This document shows, piece by piece, positions 36,787 through 46,127 of a stretch of DNA of 64,000 nucleotides. Positions within the stretch are counted from its first letter, which is position 1, and each line of letters opens with the position of its first letter. The position numbers were made by a program, and so were the translations under genes. Location: the NCBI RefSeq assembly GCF_020329435.1, contig NZ_JAGKJK010000001.1, positions 806,001 through 870,000 of the forward strand, read 5' to 3'. The notes under the pieces were generated by a model. The model had not been told where the DNA came from. It made no database searches and worked only from the letters and a program-made list of their open reading frames with translations. The stretch is from Bradyrhizobium hereditatis (GTDB lineage Bacteria > Pseudomonadota > Alphaproteobacteria > Rhizobiales > Xanthobacteraceae).

Positions 36787-39217
36787 GCGCACCTGGCGGG
36801 CATGGTCTGCCCGCAGGCGCCGGTGCAGGCGCAGCCATTCGCGGCGGCGGTGCTGCTGCTGCTGGTGCAGCCATCCGTGGGGGCGGCGGCGGAGGTGCCG
36901 CCATACGCGGTGGCGGAGCCGGTGGCGCGGCCATCCGTGGCGGCGGCGGTGGGGGTGCGGCCATGCGCGGCGGCGGGGCCGGTGGCGCGGCCATGCGCGG
37001 CGGCGGGGCCGCTGGCGCGGCCATCCTGGGTGGAGGCGACGGTGCGGCCATCCTCGCCGGTGGAGGCGGCGCGGCCATCCTGGGCGGGGGCGCGGGAGCA
37101 ACACGTGCTGCCGGCGGTGGCGGGGATCTTGCCCCGTGCACGGCAGACGGTGGCGGGGCTCGCTGCAGCTCAGGTTGCGATTGAGGTTTCGGAGCAAGCG
37201 CAGCGGCCGGACGTGACGGCGCGGCGGCGGTCGGGGGCGGCGCTACCGTTGGTTGCCGGCCTGCCGGAGCGGCGGGAGCCGTCGCGCCAATGGCGGGCCG
37301 CGCGCCGCCGGCCGCCCCGGGAGCGGTCGGCGCCGGCGCCCCTGGGGGCGAAGCGGCCGGCGCGGGCCTTGCGTTTGGATTGATGGCGGCGCTCGGCTGC
37401 GCGGGAGGCGCAGGTGGCGCGCCCCTGGCACCCGGAACCGGAAGTGCGTTTGTTCTCGGCAAAGGCTGCGTCGACGGCGGAGCGGCGGCTGGCGCGTTCG
37501 CTGGCTGCACCGCGCCCGGCCGTCCGATCTGTCCAGGAGCGCCGGGCAGACCAGTTCGCACGGCAGGGTTAATCGTAGCGCTCGGCGGCACCGGTGCCTT
37601 GCCCTGCTGGATCAGCGTGGCCCGTTGTGCGACCGCGGGCGGCAGCACAGGCGTGGCGCCCCCCTGCCCGGGCGCAATCACTCCAGCTGGGACGCCGGGG
37701 CGTGTCATGCCGGTGGCGCCGGGGCGTGCCATGCCGGCGGCGCCGGGCCCTGCGGCGGGCGGCGGCGGCCCGCGTCTGTTGATGATGCTGTCGATGACGG
37801 CCCGGTTGTGAATGTTGGCAAAGATGACGTTGTTCGGCGGCGGCGCCACATAACGCGGAGGCCTGACGTAGACCGGAATCGGCACGAACACCGGCTGCGG
37901 CAGGATGAACAACCCGACCGGCGGCGGTGGTGGCTCCAGCACCACGAAATCATCCGGCGGTGGCGGCAGATAGTAGACCGGCGCCGGTGGCGGCGGGACA
38001 AAATCGAACTCAGGGTCGCCGAACGCCAGCACGGGGCGATCGATATAAACGATCTCTTCCGGCGGCGGTGGCGGCACGTCGTAGTCGATGACGTCGAATG
38101 TCGGCGGCGGCTCGAGCGGCGCTGTGAGAATGGCCAGCCGGCGGCGCGCATCGGCCGCATGTGGCCCCCGCGGATAACGTTGCAGATACGACCAATAGGC
38201 GTTCGGGGTATCCGTGCGGTAGGTGCGACGCCAGGTGATCGCTTCACGCCGCGCCGCCGCGATCGCCCTCACCCGCTTGGCCAAAGGATCGCTCCCATAG
38301 GCGGCGAGAAACTCCTCATATCCCTGCAGCGTGTCGCGCTCGAGCGCCGCGGCGTAGGCTTCCTGCACGCCGAGATCGCGGATTGGTTTATCGCGGATGG
38401 CGGCGACCTGATCAGGCGCCCCCGGGGCCGGCGCATCGGGGGCGCGTTCGAAGAAGGTGAAGATAGCATCGACCTTCTGGCTGTCCCACGGCACCTGTGC
38501 GCCCTTGCTCGCTTCGTTGACGCGAAGCCGCACGCGATTGAACACCTCCGGCAGCGGCAAACCACCGGTGCGGATCATCTCGGCCAGCGACTGGGCGTAG
38601 ATCCCGTACGGCCCCTGCTCGGTCGGCGCCACGGTGCCGGGCGCCGCATTGAACGCGATCAGCATGTGCGGGTCCGCCTCGACCAAGGCGAGACCGCTTG
38701 CGATCTGTCCGTTGACGAAAGGCTGCTGCCGCGCTGCGTCCAGCACGACGATTCCAGCCTTCAGCGGCAACGACGCGAGCTGCCGGATGTAGTCGCCGGT
38801 GCGCAACGCCTCGATTGGAACATCGGTGTCACGGTTGATCGCTGAATCCACCGGAACGAAATAATTGTCGCCCGCCAGCTGCAGCCCGTAGCCGGCGAGA
38901 TACACCATCGCGACCGTATCCGGTCCCGAGCTTTCGGCCTTCTGGATGAAATCGCGGAAACTCTTGCGCAGCGTGTCGCCGTCGAGATCGCGGGCGCCGA
39001 TCACGTCGAAGCCGGCCGCCTGCAAGGTCTGCGCGATCAGGCCCGCATCATTCGCCGCTGTCGCGAGCGGCGATTTCGCGTAAGCGCCGTTGCCAACCAC
39101 GAGCGCAATTCGCTTTTCCGGTTGCTGTGCGGCGGCGGCGTGGAAATAGCCAGCAACGCCGGCCGTCGCCGCGAGACAGATCGAAAGGATCGACAAACTT
39201 CTTAGTAACCGCCGCAT
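36779..39217 (-). CDS. caspase-fold protein lacking both catalytic residues, with Pro/Ala-rich tail
   Basis: 812 codons from the ATG at 39217 (a GTG three codons earlier is possible). Residues 1-31 are a signal sequence ending AAAAQQ. The caspase-like domain (about 33-270) keeps ALVVGNGAY. Where the active relative at 18210-20003 has YYSGHG it reads YLAGYG (His to Tyr110), and where the relative has LDACRDNPF it reads LDAARQQPF (Cys to Ala162). Helical repeats like those of the relative (YEEFLAAYGSDPLAKRVRAIAAAR) follow near 305-335. From about residue 380 the chain is Pro-rich; residues 715-805 are PPRMAAPP-type tandem repeats. It is probably a periplasmic or surface scaffold rather than a protease. 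Confidence 0.86.
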   Translation of the reverse strand: MRRLLRSLSILSICLAATAGVAGYFHAAAAQQPEKRIALVVGNGAYAKSPLATAANDAGLIAQTLQAAGFDVIGARDLDGDTLRKSFRDFIQKAESSGPDTVAMVYLAGYGLQLAGDNYFVPVDSAINRDTDVPIEALRTGDYIRQLASLPLKAGIVVLDAARQQPFVNGQIASGLALVEADPHMLIAFNAAPGTVAPTEQGPYGIYAQSLAEMIRTGGLPLPEVFNRVRLRVNEASKGAQVPWDSQKVDAIFTFFERAPDAPAPGAPDQVAAIRDKPIRDLGVQEAYAAALERDTLQGYEEFLAAYGSDPLAKRVRAIAAARREAITWRRTYRTDTPNAYWSYLQRYPRGPHAADARRRLAILTAPLEPPPTFDVIDYDVPPPPPEEIVYIDRPVLAFGDPEFDFVPPPPAPVYYLPPPPDDFVVLEPPPPPVGLFILPQPVFVPIPVYVRPPRYVAPPPNNVIFANIHNRAVIDSIINRRGPPPPAAGPGAAGMARPGATGMTRPGVPAGVIAPGQGGATPVLPPAVAQRATLIQQGKAPVPPSATINPAVRTGLPGAPGQIGRPGAVQPANAPAAAPPSTQPLPRTNALPVPGARGAPPAPPAQPSAAINPNARPAPAASPPGAPAPTAPGAAGGARPAIGATAPAAPAGRQPTVAPPPTAAAPSRPAAALAPKPQSQPELQRAPPPSAVHGARSPPPPAARVAPAPPPRMAAPPPPARMAAPSPPPRMAAPAAPPPRMAAPPAPPPRMAAPPPPPPRMAAPPAPPPRMAAPPPPPPRMAAPAAAAPPPRMAAPAPAPAGRPCPPGARC
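36800..37110 (-). repeat. imperfect tandem repeat coding for PPPRMAAPPxP
   Basis: About nine units of 30-36 bases encode variations of Pro-Pro-Pro-Arg-Met-Ala-Ala-Pro with short Pro/Ala linkers, at the 3' end of the catalytically dead caspase-like gene. The unit number is likely to vary between strains by slippage. Confidence 0.85.
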
Positions 39218-39455
39218 GGATCCCACCCTGTCGCCGCCCGAGTGCCGTATGGAAGGCGCCTCAAGCTGAACATTTCTTGAACAATTGCGCTCTCAGCAAG
39301 GCATCGCAGCCGGCTTCGTCCGGTTCCGGCACCGAAATCGGCATTGTCGGCGCTTCCCGGCGGGCGTATCCTTTCGCTCAGATCGCCCGCATCGTGAGGC
39401 GACGGCGCGAGTTCCTCCCGATGTGGCGGATTGCCCATGCAATGGAGGAGCCGCC

Positions 39456-39923
39456 ATGACCGTTTCCCCGACCCTGCAAAAATACCTGGATCAAGGCGTC
39501 AGTTACGACCTGATCCCCCATGCCCCAACCATGTCATCAACGCGCACGGCCGAAGCCTGCCACGTGCCGGGCGACGCGCTGGCCAAAGCGGTCGTGCTGC
39601 GGCGCGACGGCGGTTACATGATGGCCGTGCTTCCGGCCTCGCATCACCTGCACCTGTCCGCCCTGAAAAGTCAGCTCGGCCACAAGGTCGACCTGGCGAG
39701 CGAGGACGAAATCGAACGGCTGTTCGGGGACTGCGAGCGCGGCGCCATACCGGCGCTGGGCGAATGCTACGGGCTCGACGTCATCGTCGACGACAGCATC
39801 GACGCGCAAGGCGACATCTACATGGAAGGCGGCGATCACACGACGCTGATCCGCATGGATGGTGAGGAGTTCGCACGGCTAACGGCGAAGGCCTGGCGCG
39901 GCCACTTCAGCACCCACGATTGA
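39456..39923 (+). CDS. YbaK/ProX-type aminoacyl-tRNA deacylase
   Basis: 155 codons from the ATG at 39456, five bases after GGAGGAG. The longer frame upstream crosses the divergent promoter region and was not used. The YbaK fold is recognised from TMSSTRTAEACHVPGDALAKAVVLR (helix and strand containing the conserved Lys), AVLPASHHLHLSAL and the substrate-pocket segment GAIPALGECYGLDVIVDD. Family members remove wrongly attached amino acids from tRNA in trans. The ProRS in this window is the short kind without its own editing insert, so trans-editing of tRNA-Pro is one plausible job. The exact subfamily is uncertain. Confidence 0.85.
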   Translation: MTVSPTLQKYLDQGVSYDLIPHAPTMSSTRTAEACHVPGDALAKAVVLRRDGGYMMAVLPASHHLHLSALKSQLGHKVDLASEDEIERLFGDCERGAIPALGECYGLDVIVDDSIDAQGDIYMEGGDHTTLIRMDGEEFARLTAKAWRGHFSTHD

Positions 39924-40048
39924 GGCCGCGCGATCCGCCGGCCGCGCCAGCGCGGTCGAGTGATTTCAAGGAGACCCGCGCGCCTGTTCGCGATCAACAG
40001 GCGCGAAGGGTCTGACACGTATCATTTCAATCGCGCGAGGGCGCGGCT

Positions 40049-40468
40049 TCAGTGATGGGCCGCAACGCTCTTCACGCAACCGGCCAGCAAATCATTAGGC
40101 GCCAGGCGGCCGACGTCGCCGAGGCTGATCATGCCGACCATTCGCTTGTTCTTGTTGATCACTGGCAGCCTGCGGATCTGCAGCGTCTCCATGTGATGGA
40201 CCGCCTTAGCAAGGTCGTCGTCCTCCCGGCAGCAATGAATGCCTTCGGTCATCACGTCGCGCGCCTTCGCGCGGGCGGCATCGAACTTGCCGTCTGCAAG
40301 TCCTTTGCAGACGATGTCGCGATCGGTCACCATCCCGATCAGCTTGTCGTCCTCTCCAATCGGAATGCAGCCGATGTCATGTTCGCGCATCAGTTTCGCG
40401 ATTTCGGTAATCGGGGTGTCGGGATTGACCCAGTCGACCCCCTTGTGCATTGCGTCTTTGACTTTCAT
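40049..40468 (-). CDS. CBS-domain pair protein
   Basis: 139 codons. Two CBS modules fill the chain: MKVKDAMHKGVDWVNPDTPITEIAKLMREHDIGCIPI with MVTDRDI (1-60), and ARDVMTEGIHCCREDDDLAKAVHHMETLQIRRLPVI with MISLGDVGR (70-130). CBS pairs bind adenosine nucleotides or similar ligands and sense energy or redox state. This one is free-standing, so it probably regulates a partner by contact. The His/Cys-containing tail (GCVKSVAAHH) is unusual but not diagnostic. It is monocistronic. Confidence 0.92.
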   Translation of the reverse strand: MKVKDAMHKGVDWVNPDTPITEIAKLMREHDIGCIPIGEDDKLIGMVTDRDIVCKGLADGKFDAARAKARDVMTEGIHCCREDDDLAKAVHHMETLQIRRLPVINKNKRMVGMISLGDVGRLAPNDLLAGCVKSVAAHH

Positions 40469-40584
40469 GGCGGACCTCCGTCACTGCGATTTCAGGTGAT
40501 AATTCACGTGATGCAGCACAGTTTCCCCCTTTGAACCGCGATTATACGACGCATCGGGTTGGGCCGGAATCGCAAAGGCAATGA

Positions 40585-40603
40585 CAACTTCTTGAAGAAG
40601 TTG
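40585..40603. other. 19-bp palindrome
   Basis: CAACTTCTT, central G, AAGAAGTTG. It lies between the 3' end of the decayed aldehyde dehydrogenase and the CBS gene (117 bases before its start). It could be an operator for the CBS gene or a residual terminator stem. Confidence 0.45.
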
Positions 40604-40654
40604 AAGGCGCAGCGCACAGACCGGAGTGGTCCGTGCGCCACGCCATTTTGCATG

Positions 40655-41112
<458 letters not shown>

Positions 41113-41114
41113 GC

Positions 41115-41484
41115 GCACTCCTCGCTCCAGACCGTTCCGGTCCACAGGCCACACGCCTTGAACGTCTCGTCATCGGAGACGGGGCCGCGACGGTCGACCG
41201 GCACGCCGTTGCGATCGGCCAGCAGCACGCAACAGCCGCCGCCGCCGACCGCCAGAAACAGCCGGTCGAGATTGGATTGCGCGGCGCGCACCAGCGGGTC
41301 GATCTGCTGGCGCGTTTTCGAATTCGGCCTGACTCAAGCGACGCGGCAGATTGCGTTCGGCGGGATCGAGACGATGAAAATTCGATGAGCGTCGCCAGGA
41401 CGCGACCATGGCCGATGTTGCGGCCTAGCCATGCGCGAGCGTCGCCTGCACCTGATCGGCATGCCGCTTGGTAGTCTGCGCCAC
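41115..41484 (-). pseudogene. acoR-like sigma-54 activator, N-terminal fragment, broken
   Basis: The GTG at 41484 still has an excellent ribosome site (GGAGGAAGGAG). The reading starts VAQTTKRHADQVQATLAHG and meets TAG at 41425-41427. It resumes as MVASWRRSSNFHRLDPAERN, loses frame after SQAEFEN (near 41310), and continues in another frame with RQQIDPLVRAAQSNLDRL, GGCCVLLADRNGVPVDRRG and GLWTGTVWSEE. This is the N-terminal/GAF region of an AcoR-family activator of acetoin/aldehyde metabolism. The AAA+ and DNA-binding domains are absent, and the sequence runs directly into the aldehyde dehydrogenase remnant. Confidence 0.85.
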
Positions 41485-41534
41485 GCTCCTTCCTCCCCGA
41501 ATGCAATCCTACCCGGCGAGCGTGACATAGCGAA

Positions 41535-41548
41535 TTGATCTGGATCAA
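41535..41548 (-). promoter_or_regulatory. FixK/FNR-type anaerobox upstream of the acoR remnant
   Basis: TTGATCTGGATCAA matches the TTGAT-N4-ATCAA consensus exactly. Its centre is 58 bases before the GTG at 41484. A start site 41.5 bases downstream of the centre would fall just before the ribosome site, as in class II FNR/FixK promoters. Confidence 0.75.
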
Positions 41549-41770
41549 ACGAGGGCGATCTTGGTCTATCTCGCGTCAAGCTGCAGGGGGTCGTGGCCAG
41601 CACCGCGCCGCTTAGCAGGCGCTGCGCGCGCGACGTTTCTACCTAGCTTCGGTGAAATAGATCCGTGCTCTGTAAGCTCCGAGAGCGCCGATGCCGACAT
41701 GACATGGCTGTCGCGACGGCGATGGACGCGTCGCTTCACCGGCGTAACGGCAAATCATGCCACCGGCGGG

Positions 41771-42313
41771 CTATTGGGCCAGCTTAAGCTCCGCGATGGT
41801 CATCCTCGCGGCTGCCTCGTCCAGCGGAAAAAAATCGATCGGCCCGGGATTGTCATAGCCCGACGTAAAGGCGGTGCCGAGTGCCAGCCCCAATATTCCG
41901 CCGCCGGTAGCGCCCGCGGCGGCGATCATGGCGTTCTTTCTTTTACTTGTCCGCGCCACGAAGAAATAGGTTTGGCCGGCTTGGGCCGTGATTTCATGCC
42001 TGGTCACGCCCGGAAACGCGGCCTCCGTAGCTCCCAATTCATGCTTGCCGCTTGGACGATCGGCGAAGGCAAAGGTGCCGGTCTTGAGACCGGACATCGG
42101 CGTTCCATCGAGCTGAACGTCCCACGCCCCATCGACAATGCCGCCGAAGCCCTTTTCGCGCAGCACGACGATGCGTGCGTGTCCTGCCTTCGGCGGGCCC
42201 ACCTTCTGCGCCATCGCCGAGTAATCCAAACCCTCCCTTTGGGTCTCACAGCCACCAAGTAGCAAGACGGAGATCAGTAACGCCACCGCACGCCAAAACA
42301 CATCACGCCCCAT
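41771..42313 (-). CDS. lipoprotein with DUF2846-like domain
   Basis: 180 codons from the ATG at 42313, just after GGGGA; a TTG four codons upstream is less likely. The lipobox LLLGGC places the lipidated Cys at residue 22. The body starts AMAQKVGPPKAGHARIVVLREKGF, followed by a beta-sandwich-like segment (GAWDVQLDGTPMSGLKTGTFAFADRPSGKHEL) and TYFFVARTSKRKN. A Gly-rich hydrophobic stretch, AAAGATGGGILGLALGTAF (about 133-151), could enter a membrane. This resembles DUF2846 lipoproteins of unknown role. It stands alone on the minus strand. Confidence 0.8.
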   Translation of the reverse strand: MGRDVFWRAVALLISVLLLGGCETQREGLDYSAMAQKVGPPKAGHARIVVLREKGFGGIVDGAWDVQLDGTPMSGLKTGTFAFADRPSGKHELGATEAAFPGVTRHEITAQAGQTYFFVARTSKRKNAMIAAAGATGGGILGLALGTAFTSGYDNPGPIDFFPLDEAAARMTIAELKLAQ

Positions 42314-42455
42314 TCCATTCCCCAAGCTTGTCTAGCCAAGGCCGGGAACCGTTGCAATGATACGCGTAGCACCGAACCGATAAAATTAAAGGTTGTTGTC
42401 AAAAAGCACCGGCTGCCAATTGTGCAGCGGCACGCCGGATCGCGAACTTCAAGGC

Positions 42456-45400
42456 CTATAGCGTCTGCACGTCCACCACGCCGGCCACCGCCTTGATCGC
42501 ACCCGCGATTTGCGGCGAGACCTTGAAGCGGCCCGACAGCTTCATTTCGACCTCGGTCTGCAGGTCGAGCATCATGACGAGCGAGACGTCACCATCAGCG
42601 CTGCCGGACGGCGCGGGTGCGGGCTTTGCCGGCTGGCCCTTCGCCAGACCGTTCGATGCTGTGGCTTCCGGCATGTTGAGCCGTCGCGCGATGGACTCCA
42701 GCGGCTTGGTGTCGCGAACGAAAATCCGCAGGCCCTTTTGCGTCTTGGCCGCGGCGTCATCCAGCGGCTCGGCATGCAGCACTCGCGCCCGCACGTCCTC
42801 GCCCTGCAACTCGGCACCGAGCTGCAGCAAGACGGCAGCTCCCGGCTCCAGTACATCGCGATATTGCGCCAGCCCTTCCGAGAACAGCACGGCCTCGAAA
42901 TGGCCGGTCGGGTCTGACAGGCCCATGATGCCCATCTTGTTGCCGGTCTTGGTGCGCCGCTCCATCCGCGACACCACGGTTGCCGCGACCTTGCCTGCGG
43001 TCGCGCCGGTCTTCACGGCGCGCGAGAATTCCGCCCAGGACTGCACGCGCAGCCGCTTCAAGACGGTCGCGTAGTCGTCGAGCGGATGGCCGGACAGGAA
43101 GAAGCCGATGGCGTCGTATTCGCGCCGCAGCCGCTCGGCGGGCAGCCACGGGTCGATCTGCGGCAGCATGATGGTCGGCGCGTCGGACGCATTGCCGAAC
43201 ATGTCGTTCTGCCCGATCGTCGCGGCCTCGTGGCTGCGCTGGCAGGCAGCGAGAATGGCGTCGGCCCCGGCAAAGACGCGGGCGCGGTTGGATTCGAGCG
43301 TGTCGAAGGCGCCGGCGGCGGCCAGACTTTCGATGATGCGCTTGTTGATGGCCCGCGGATTGACGCGCGCGGCGAAGTCGGCCAGCGAGGTGAACGCGCC
43401 TTTCTTGCGCTCTTCGACGATTTGCTCCACCGCCTGCAGGCCGACGCCCTTCAGTGCGGCCAGCGCATAGTAGATGGTGTTCTCGCCGACCTCGAAGGTA
43501 GCGCCCGAGCGGTTGATGTTCGGCGCCTCGACCTTGATGCCGAGCCGCTGCGCCTCGGAGCGGAATTCCGAGAGCTTGTCGGTGTTGTTGAGTTCGAGCG
43601 TCATCGACGCCGCCAAAAACTCCACCGGATAGTGCGCCTTCATGTAGGCGGTGTGGTAGGACACCAGCGCGTAAGCCGCGGCGTGGCTCTTATTGAAGCC
43701 GTAGTCGGCGAACTTGGCGAGCAATTCGAAGATCGTCTCGGCCTGCCCTTTCGGCACGCCGTTCTTGACTGCGCCGGCGACGAATATCGCGCGCTGCTTA
43801 TCCATTTCGGCGCGGATCTTCTTGCCCATCGCGCGGCGCAGCAGGTCGGCGTCGCCGAGCGAATAGCCGGCCATCACCTGCGCGATCTGCATCACCTGTT
43901 CCTGGTAGATGATGACGCCGAAGGTCTCCTTCAGGATCGGCTCCAGGACGGGGTGCAGATATTCCGGCTCCTCGTCGCCGTGCTTGCGCGCGCAATAGGT
44001 CGGGATGTTGGCCATCGGGCCCGGGCGATAGAGCGCCACCAGCGCGATGATGTCCTCGAAGCGGTCGGGTCGCATGTCGATCAGCGCGCGGCGCATGCCC
44101 TGGCTTTCCACCTGGAACACGCCGACCACATCGCCTCGCGCCAGCATCTGGTAGCTTGCGGCGTCATCGATCGGCAGCGTCGCCAGATCGACATGGATGT
44201 TGCGCTGCCTGAGCAGCTTCACCGCGACATCGAGCACGGTCAGCGTCTTCAGGCCAAGGAAGTCGAATTTGACGAGGCCGGCCGGCTCGACCCATTTCAT
44301 GTTGAACTGGGTCACGGGCATATCGGATTTGGGATCGCGATAGAGCGGCACCAATTCGCTCAAGGGACGATCGCCGATCACGATGCCGGCGGCGTGCGTC
44401 GAGGCATGCCGCGTCAATCCTTCGAGACGCTGGGCGATGTCGAAGGCGCGCGCCACCACCGGGTCCTCGTCGCGGAACGCCTGCAGCTTGGGTTCGCCCT
44501 CGATCGCCTGCGCCAGCGTCACCGGAGCGGCCGGATTTTGCGGCACCAGTTTGGTCAGCTTGTCGACCTGGCCGTAGGGCATCTGCAGCACGCGGCCGAC
44601 GTCGCGCAGCACGCCGCGCGCCTGCAGCGTTCCGAAGGTGATGATCTGCGCCACCTGATCACGGCCATAGCGCTGCTGCACGTAATCGATCACCTCGCCG
44701 CGGCGGTCCTGGCAGAAGTCGATGTCGAAGTCCGGCATCGAGACGCGCTCGGGATTGAGGAAGCGCTCGAACAGCAGCCCGAAGCGGATCGGATCAAGGT
44801 CAGTGATCGTCAATGCCCAAGCAACCAGCGAGCCGGCGCCGGAGCCGCGGCCCGGCCCGACCGGAATGTCGTGCGCCTTGGCCCATTTGATGAAGTCGGA
44901 AACGATCAGGAAGTAGCCCGCATAGTTCATGCGGTTGATGACGTCGATCTCGAAGGAAAGACGCTTCTGATACTCCTCTTCCGTCGCGCCGGGCGACAGA
45001 CCGTGAACCTGCAGGCGCCTTGCGAGCCCCTCCTCGGCCTGGCGCTTCAGCTCGGCCGCCTCCTCGCTCGCCGCATCGGAGGCAGAGCCGGCGCCGACGG
45101 TGAAACGCGGCAGGATCGGCTTGCGCGTCTTCGGGCGGAACGAACAGCGCTCGGCGATCTCGATCGTCGAGGCGAGCGCCTCCGGAATGTCGGCGAACAG
45201 TACCGCCATCTCGGCGCGGGTCTTGAAGCGGTGATCTGGCGTGAGCTGCTCGCGATCGGTCTCGGCGATCAGCTTGCCGCCGGCGATGCAGAGAAGCGCG
45301 TCATGCGCTTCGTAATCGTCGGTCGACGCGAAATATGGCTCGTTGGTCGCGACCAGCGGCAGGCCCTTGGTATAGGCGAGATCGATCAGGCCGCCCTCGA

Positions 45401-45959
45401 CGCGCCGCTCCTTATCGATCCCGTGGCGCTGTAATTCGATATAGAGACGATCGCCGAACAGGCTCGCGAGGCGCTCGCAGCGCGCGGCGGCGAGCGCAGC
45501 GTGATCGACCTGCAAGGCCAGCGAGATCGGACCATCCGGGCCGCCGGTCAGCGCGATCAGATCCTCCGCGTCGCCTTCCAGCCAATCCAGCTTGACGTGC
45601 GGGGACTGATGGACTGGCGTTTCCAGAAACGCCCGCGAGTTCAGCCGCATCAAGCTGCGGTAGCCGCGCTCTTTTGCCGCCAGCAGCACGATTCGCGATG
45701 GCCCCAGCGCCCCACGCGCGTTCGGGTCCTGATCGCCGAAATCGACGGCGAGCTCGCAGCCGACGATCGGCTGGATGCCGTAGCCCGCCATCTTGTCGGA
45801 GAATTCCAGCGCTCCGAACATGTTGTCGGTGTCGGTCAGCGCGAGCGCCGGCTGGCGATCGGCTTTCGCCAGTTCGCCGAGCTTGGCGATCTTGATGGAG
45901 CCCTTCAGCAGCGAATAGGCCGAATGAACGTGGAGATGAACGAATCCGGCGCTGGACAT
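42456..45959 (-). CDS. dnaE: DNA polymerase III alpha subunit
   Basis: 1167 codons from the ATG at 45959 (MSSAGFVHLHVHSAYSLLKGS); fourteen upstream codons in frame lack a start signal. The PHP domain (1-270) has HLHVHSAYSLL. The catalytic Asp residues are in MPDFDIDFCQDRRGEVIDY (about 401-419, with PDFDIDF as the core). It has the DNA_pol3_alpha palm and fingers (GPGRGSGAGSLVAWAL), a helix-hairpin-helix near 840-900 and an OB fold (VVSRMERRTKTGNKMGIM). This is the DnaE1 replicative type. It is transcribed alone. Confidence 0.98.
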   Translation of the reverse strand: MSSAGFVHLHVHSAYSLLKGSIKIAKLGELAKADRQPALALTDTDNMFGALEFSDKMAGYGIQPIVGCELAVDFGDQDPNARGALGPSRIVLLAAKERGYRSLMRLNSRAFLETPVHQSPHVKLDWLEGDAEDLIALTGGPDGPISLALQVDHAALAAARCERLASLFGDRLYIELQRHGIDKERRVEGGLIDLAYTKGLPLVATNEPYFASTDDYEAHDALLCIAGGKLIAETDREQLTPDHRFKTRAEMAVLFADIPEALASTIEIAERCSFRPKTRKPILPRFTVGAGSASDAASEEAAELKRQAEEGLARRLQVHGLSPGATEEEYQKRLSFEIDVINRMNYAGYFLIVSDFIKWAKAHDIPVGPGRGSGAGSLVAWALTITDLDPIRFGLLFERFLNPERVSMPDFDIDFCQDRRGEVIDYVQQRYGRDQVAQIITFGTLQARGVLRDVGRVLQMPYGQVDKLTKLVPQNPAAPVTLAQAIEGEPKLQAFRDEDPVVARAFDIAQRLEGLTRHASTHAAGIVIGDRPLSELVPLYRDPKSDMPVTQFNMKWVEPAGLVKFDFLGLKTLTVLDVAVKLLRQRNIHVDLATLPIDDAASYQMLARGDVVGVFQVESQGMRRALIDMRPDRFEDIIALVALYRPGPMANIPTYCARKHGDEEPEYLHPVLEPILKETFGVIIYQEQVMQIAQVMAGYSLGDADLLRRAMGKKIRAEMDKQRAIFVAGAVKNGVPKGQAETIFELLAKFADYGFNKSHAAAYALVSYHTAYMKAHYPVEFLAASMTLELNNTDKLSEFRSEAQRLGIKVEAPNINRSGATFEVGENTIYYALAALKGVGLQAVEQIVEERKKGAFTSLADFAARVNPRAINKRIIESLAAAGAFDTLESNRARVFAGADAILAACQRSHEAATIGQNDMFGNASDAPTIMLPQIDPWLPAERLRREYDAIGFFLSGHPLDDYATVLKRLRVQSWAEFSRAVKTGATAGKVAATVVSRMERRTKTGNKMGIMGLSDPTGHFEAVLFSEGLAQYRDVLEPGAAVLLQLGAELQGEDVRARVLHAEPLDDAAAKTQKGLRIFVRDTKPLESIARRLNMPEATASNGLAKGQPAKPAPAPSGSADGDVSLVMMLDLQTEVEMKLSGRFKVSPQIAGAIKAVAGVVDVQTL

Positions 45960-46127
45960 GGTCGCTGAACGGGCTCTCGCATCATGGTGGGAAGCGATCA
46001 TCGGCCGCTAGCGCATGCCGACTCGCTCCCGCAATGGTGATGCCTTGGCCGTGCCGAGTCTACGCGGAACGCGCCGTGCGCATCCGTCTTTTCCCCAAGC
46101 CGTCGAGGCGGCCCTGGCAACGCCCGA

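Noticed and set aside
37253..38845. Very long plus-strand open frame opposite the Pro-rich caspase homologue
   Set aside because: Simple complement of Pro/Ala-rich coding sequence; Arg/Gly-rich low-complexity product.
43086..45434. A 782-codon open frame antisense to dnaE
   Set aside because: High-GC codon bias opens long frames on the opposite strand. The product is His/Arg/Leu-rich with no domain, and dnaE on the other strand is certain.
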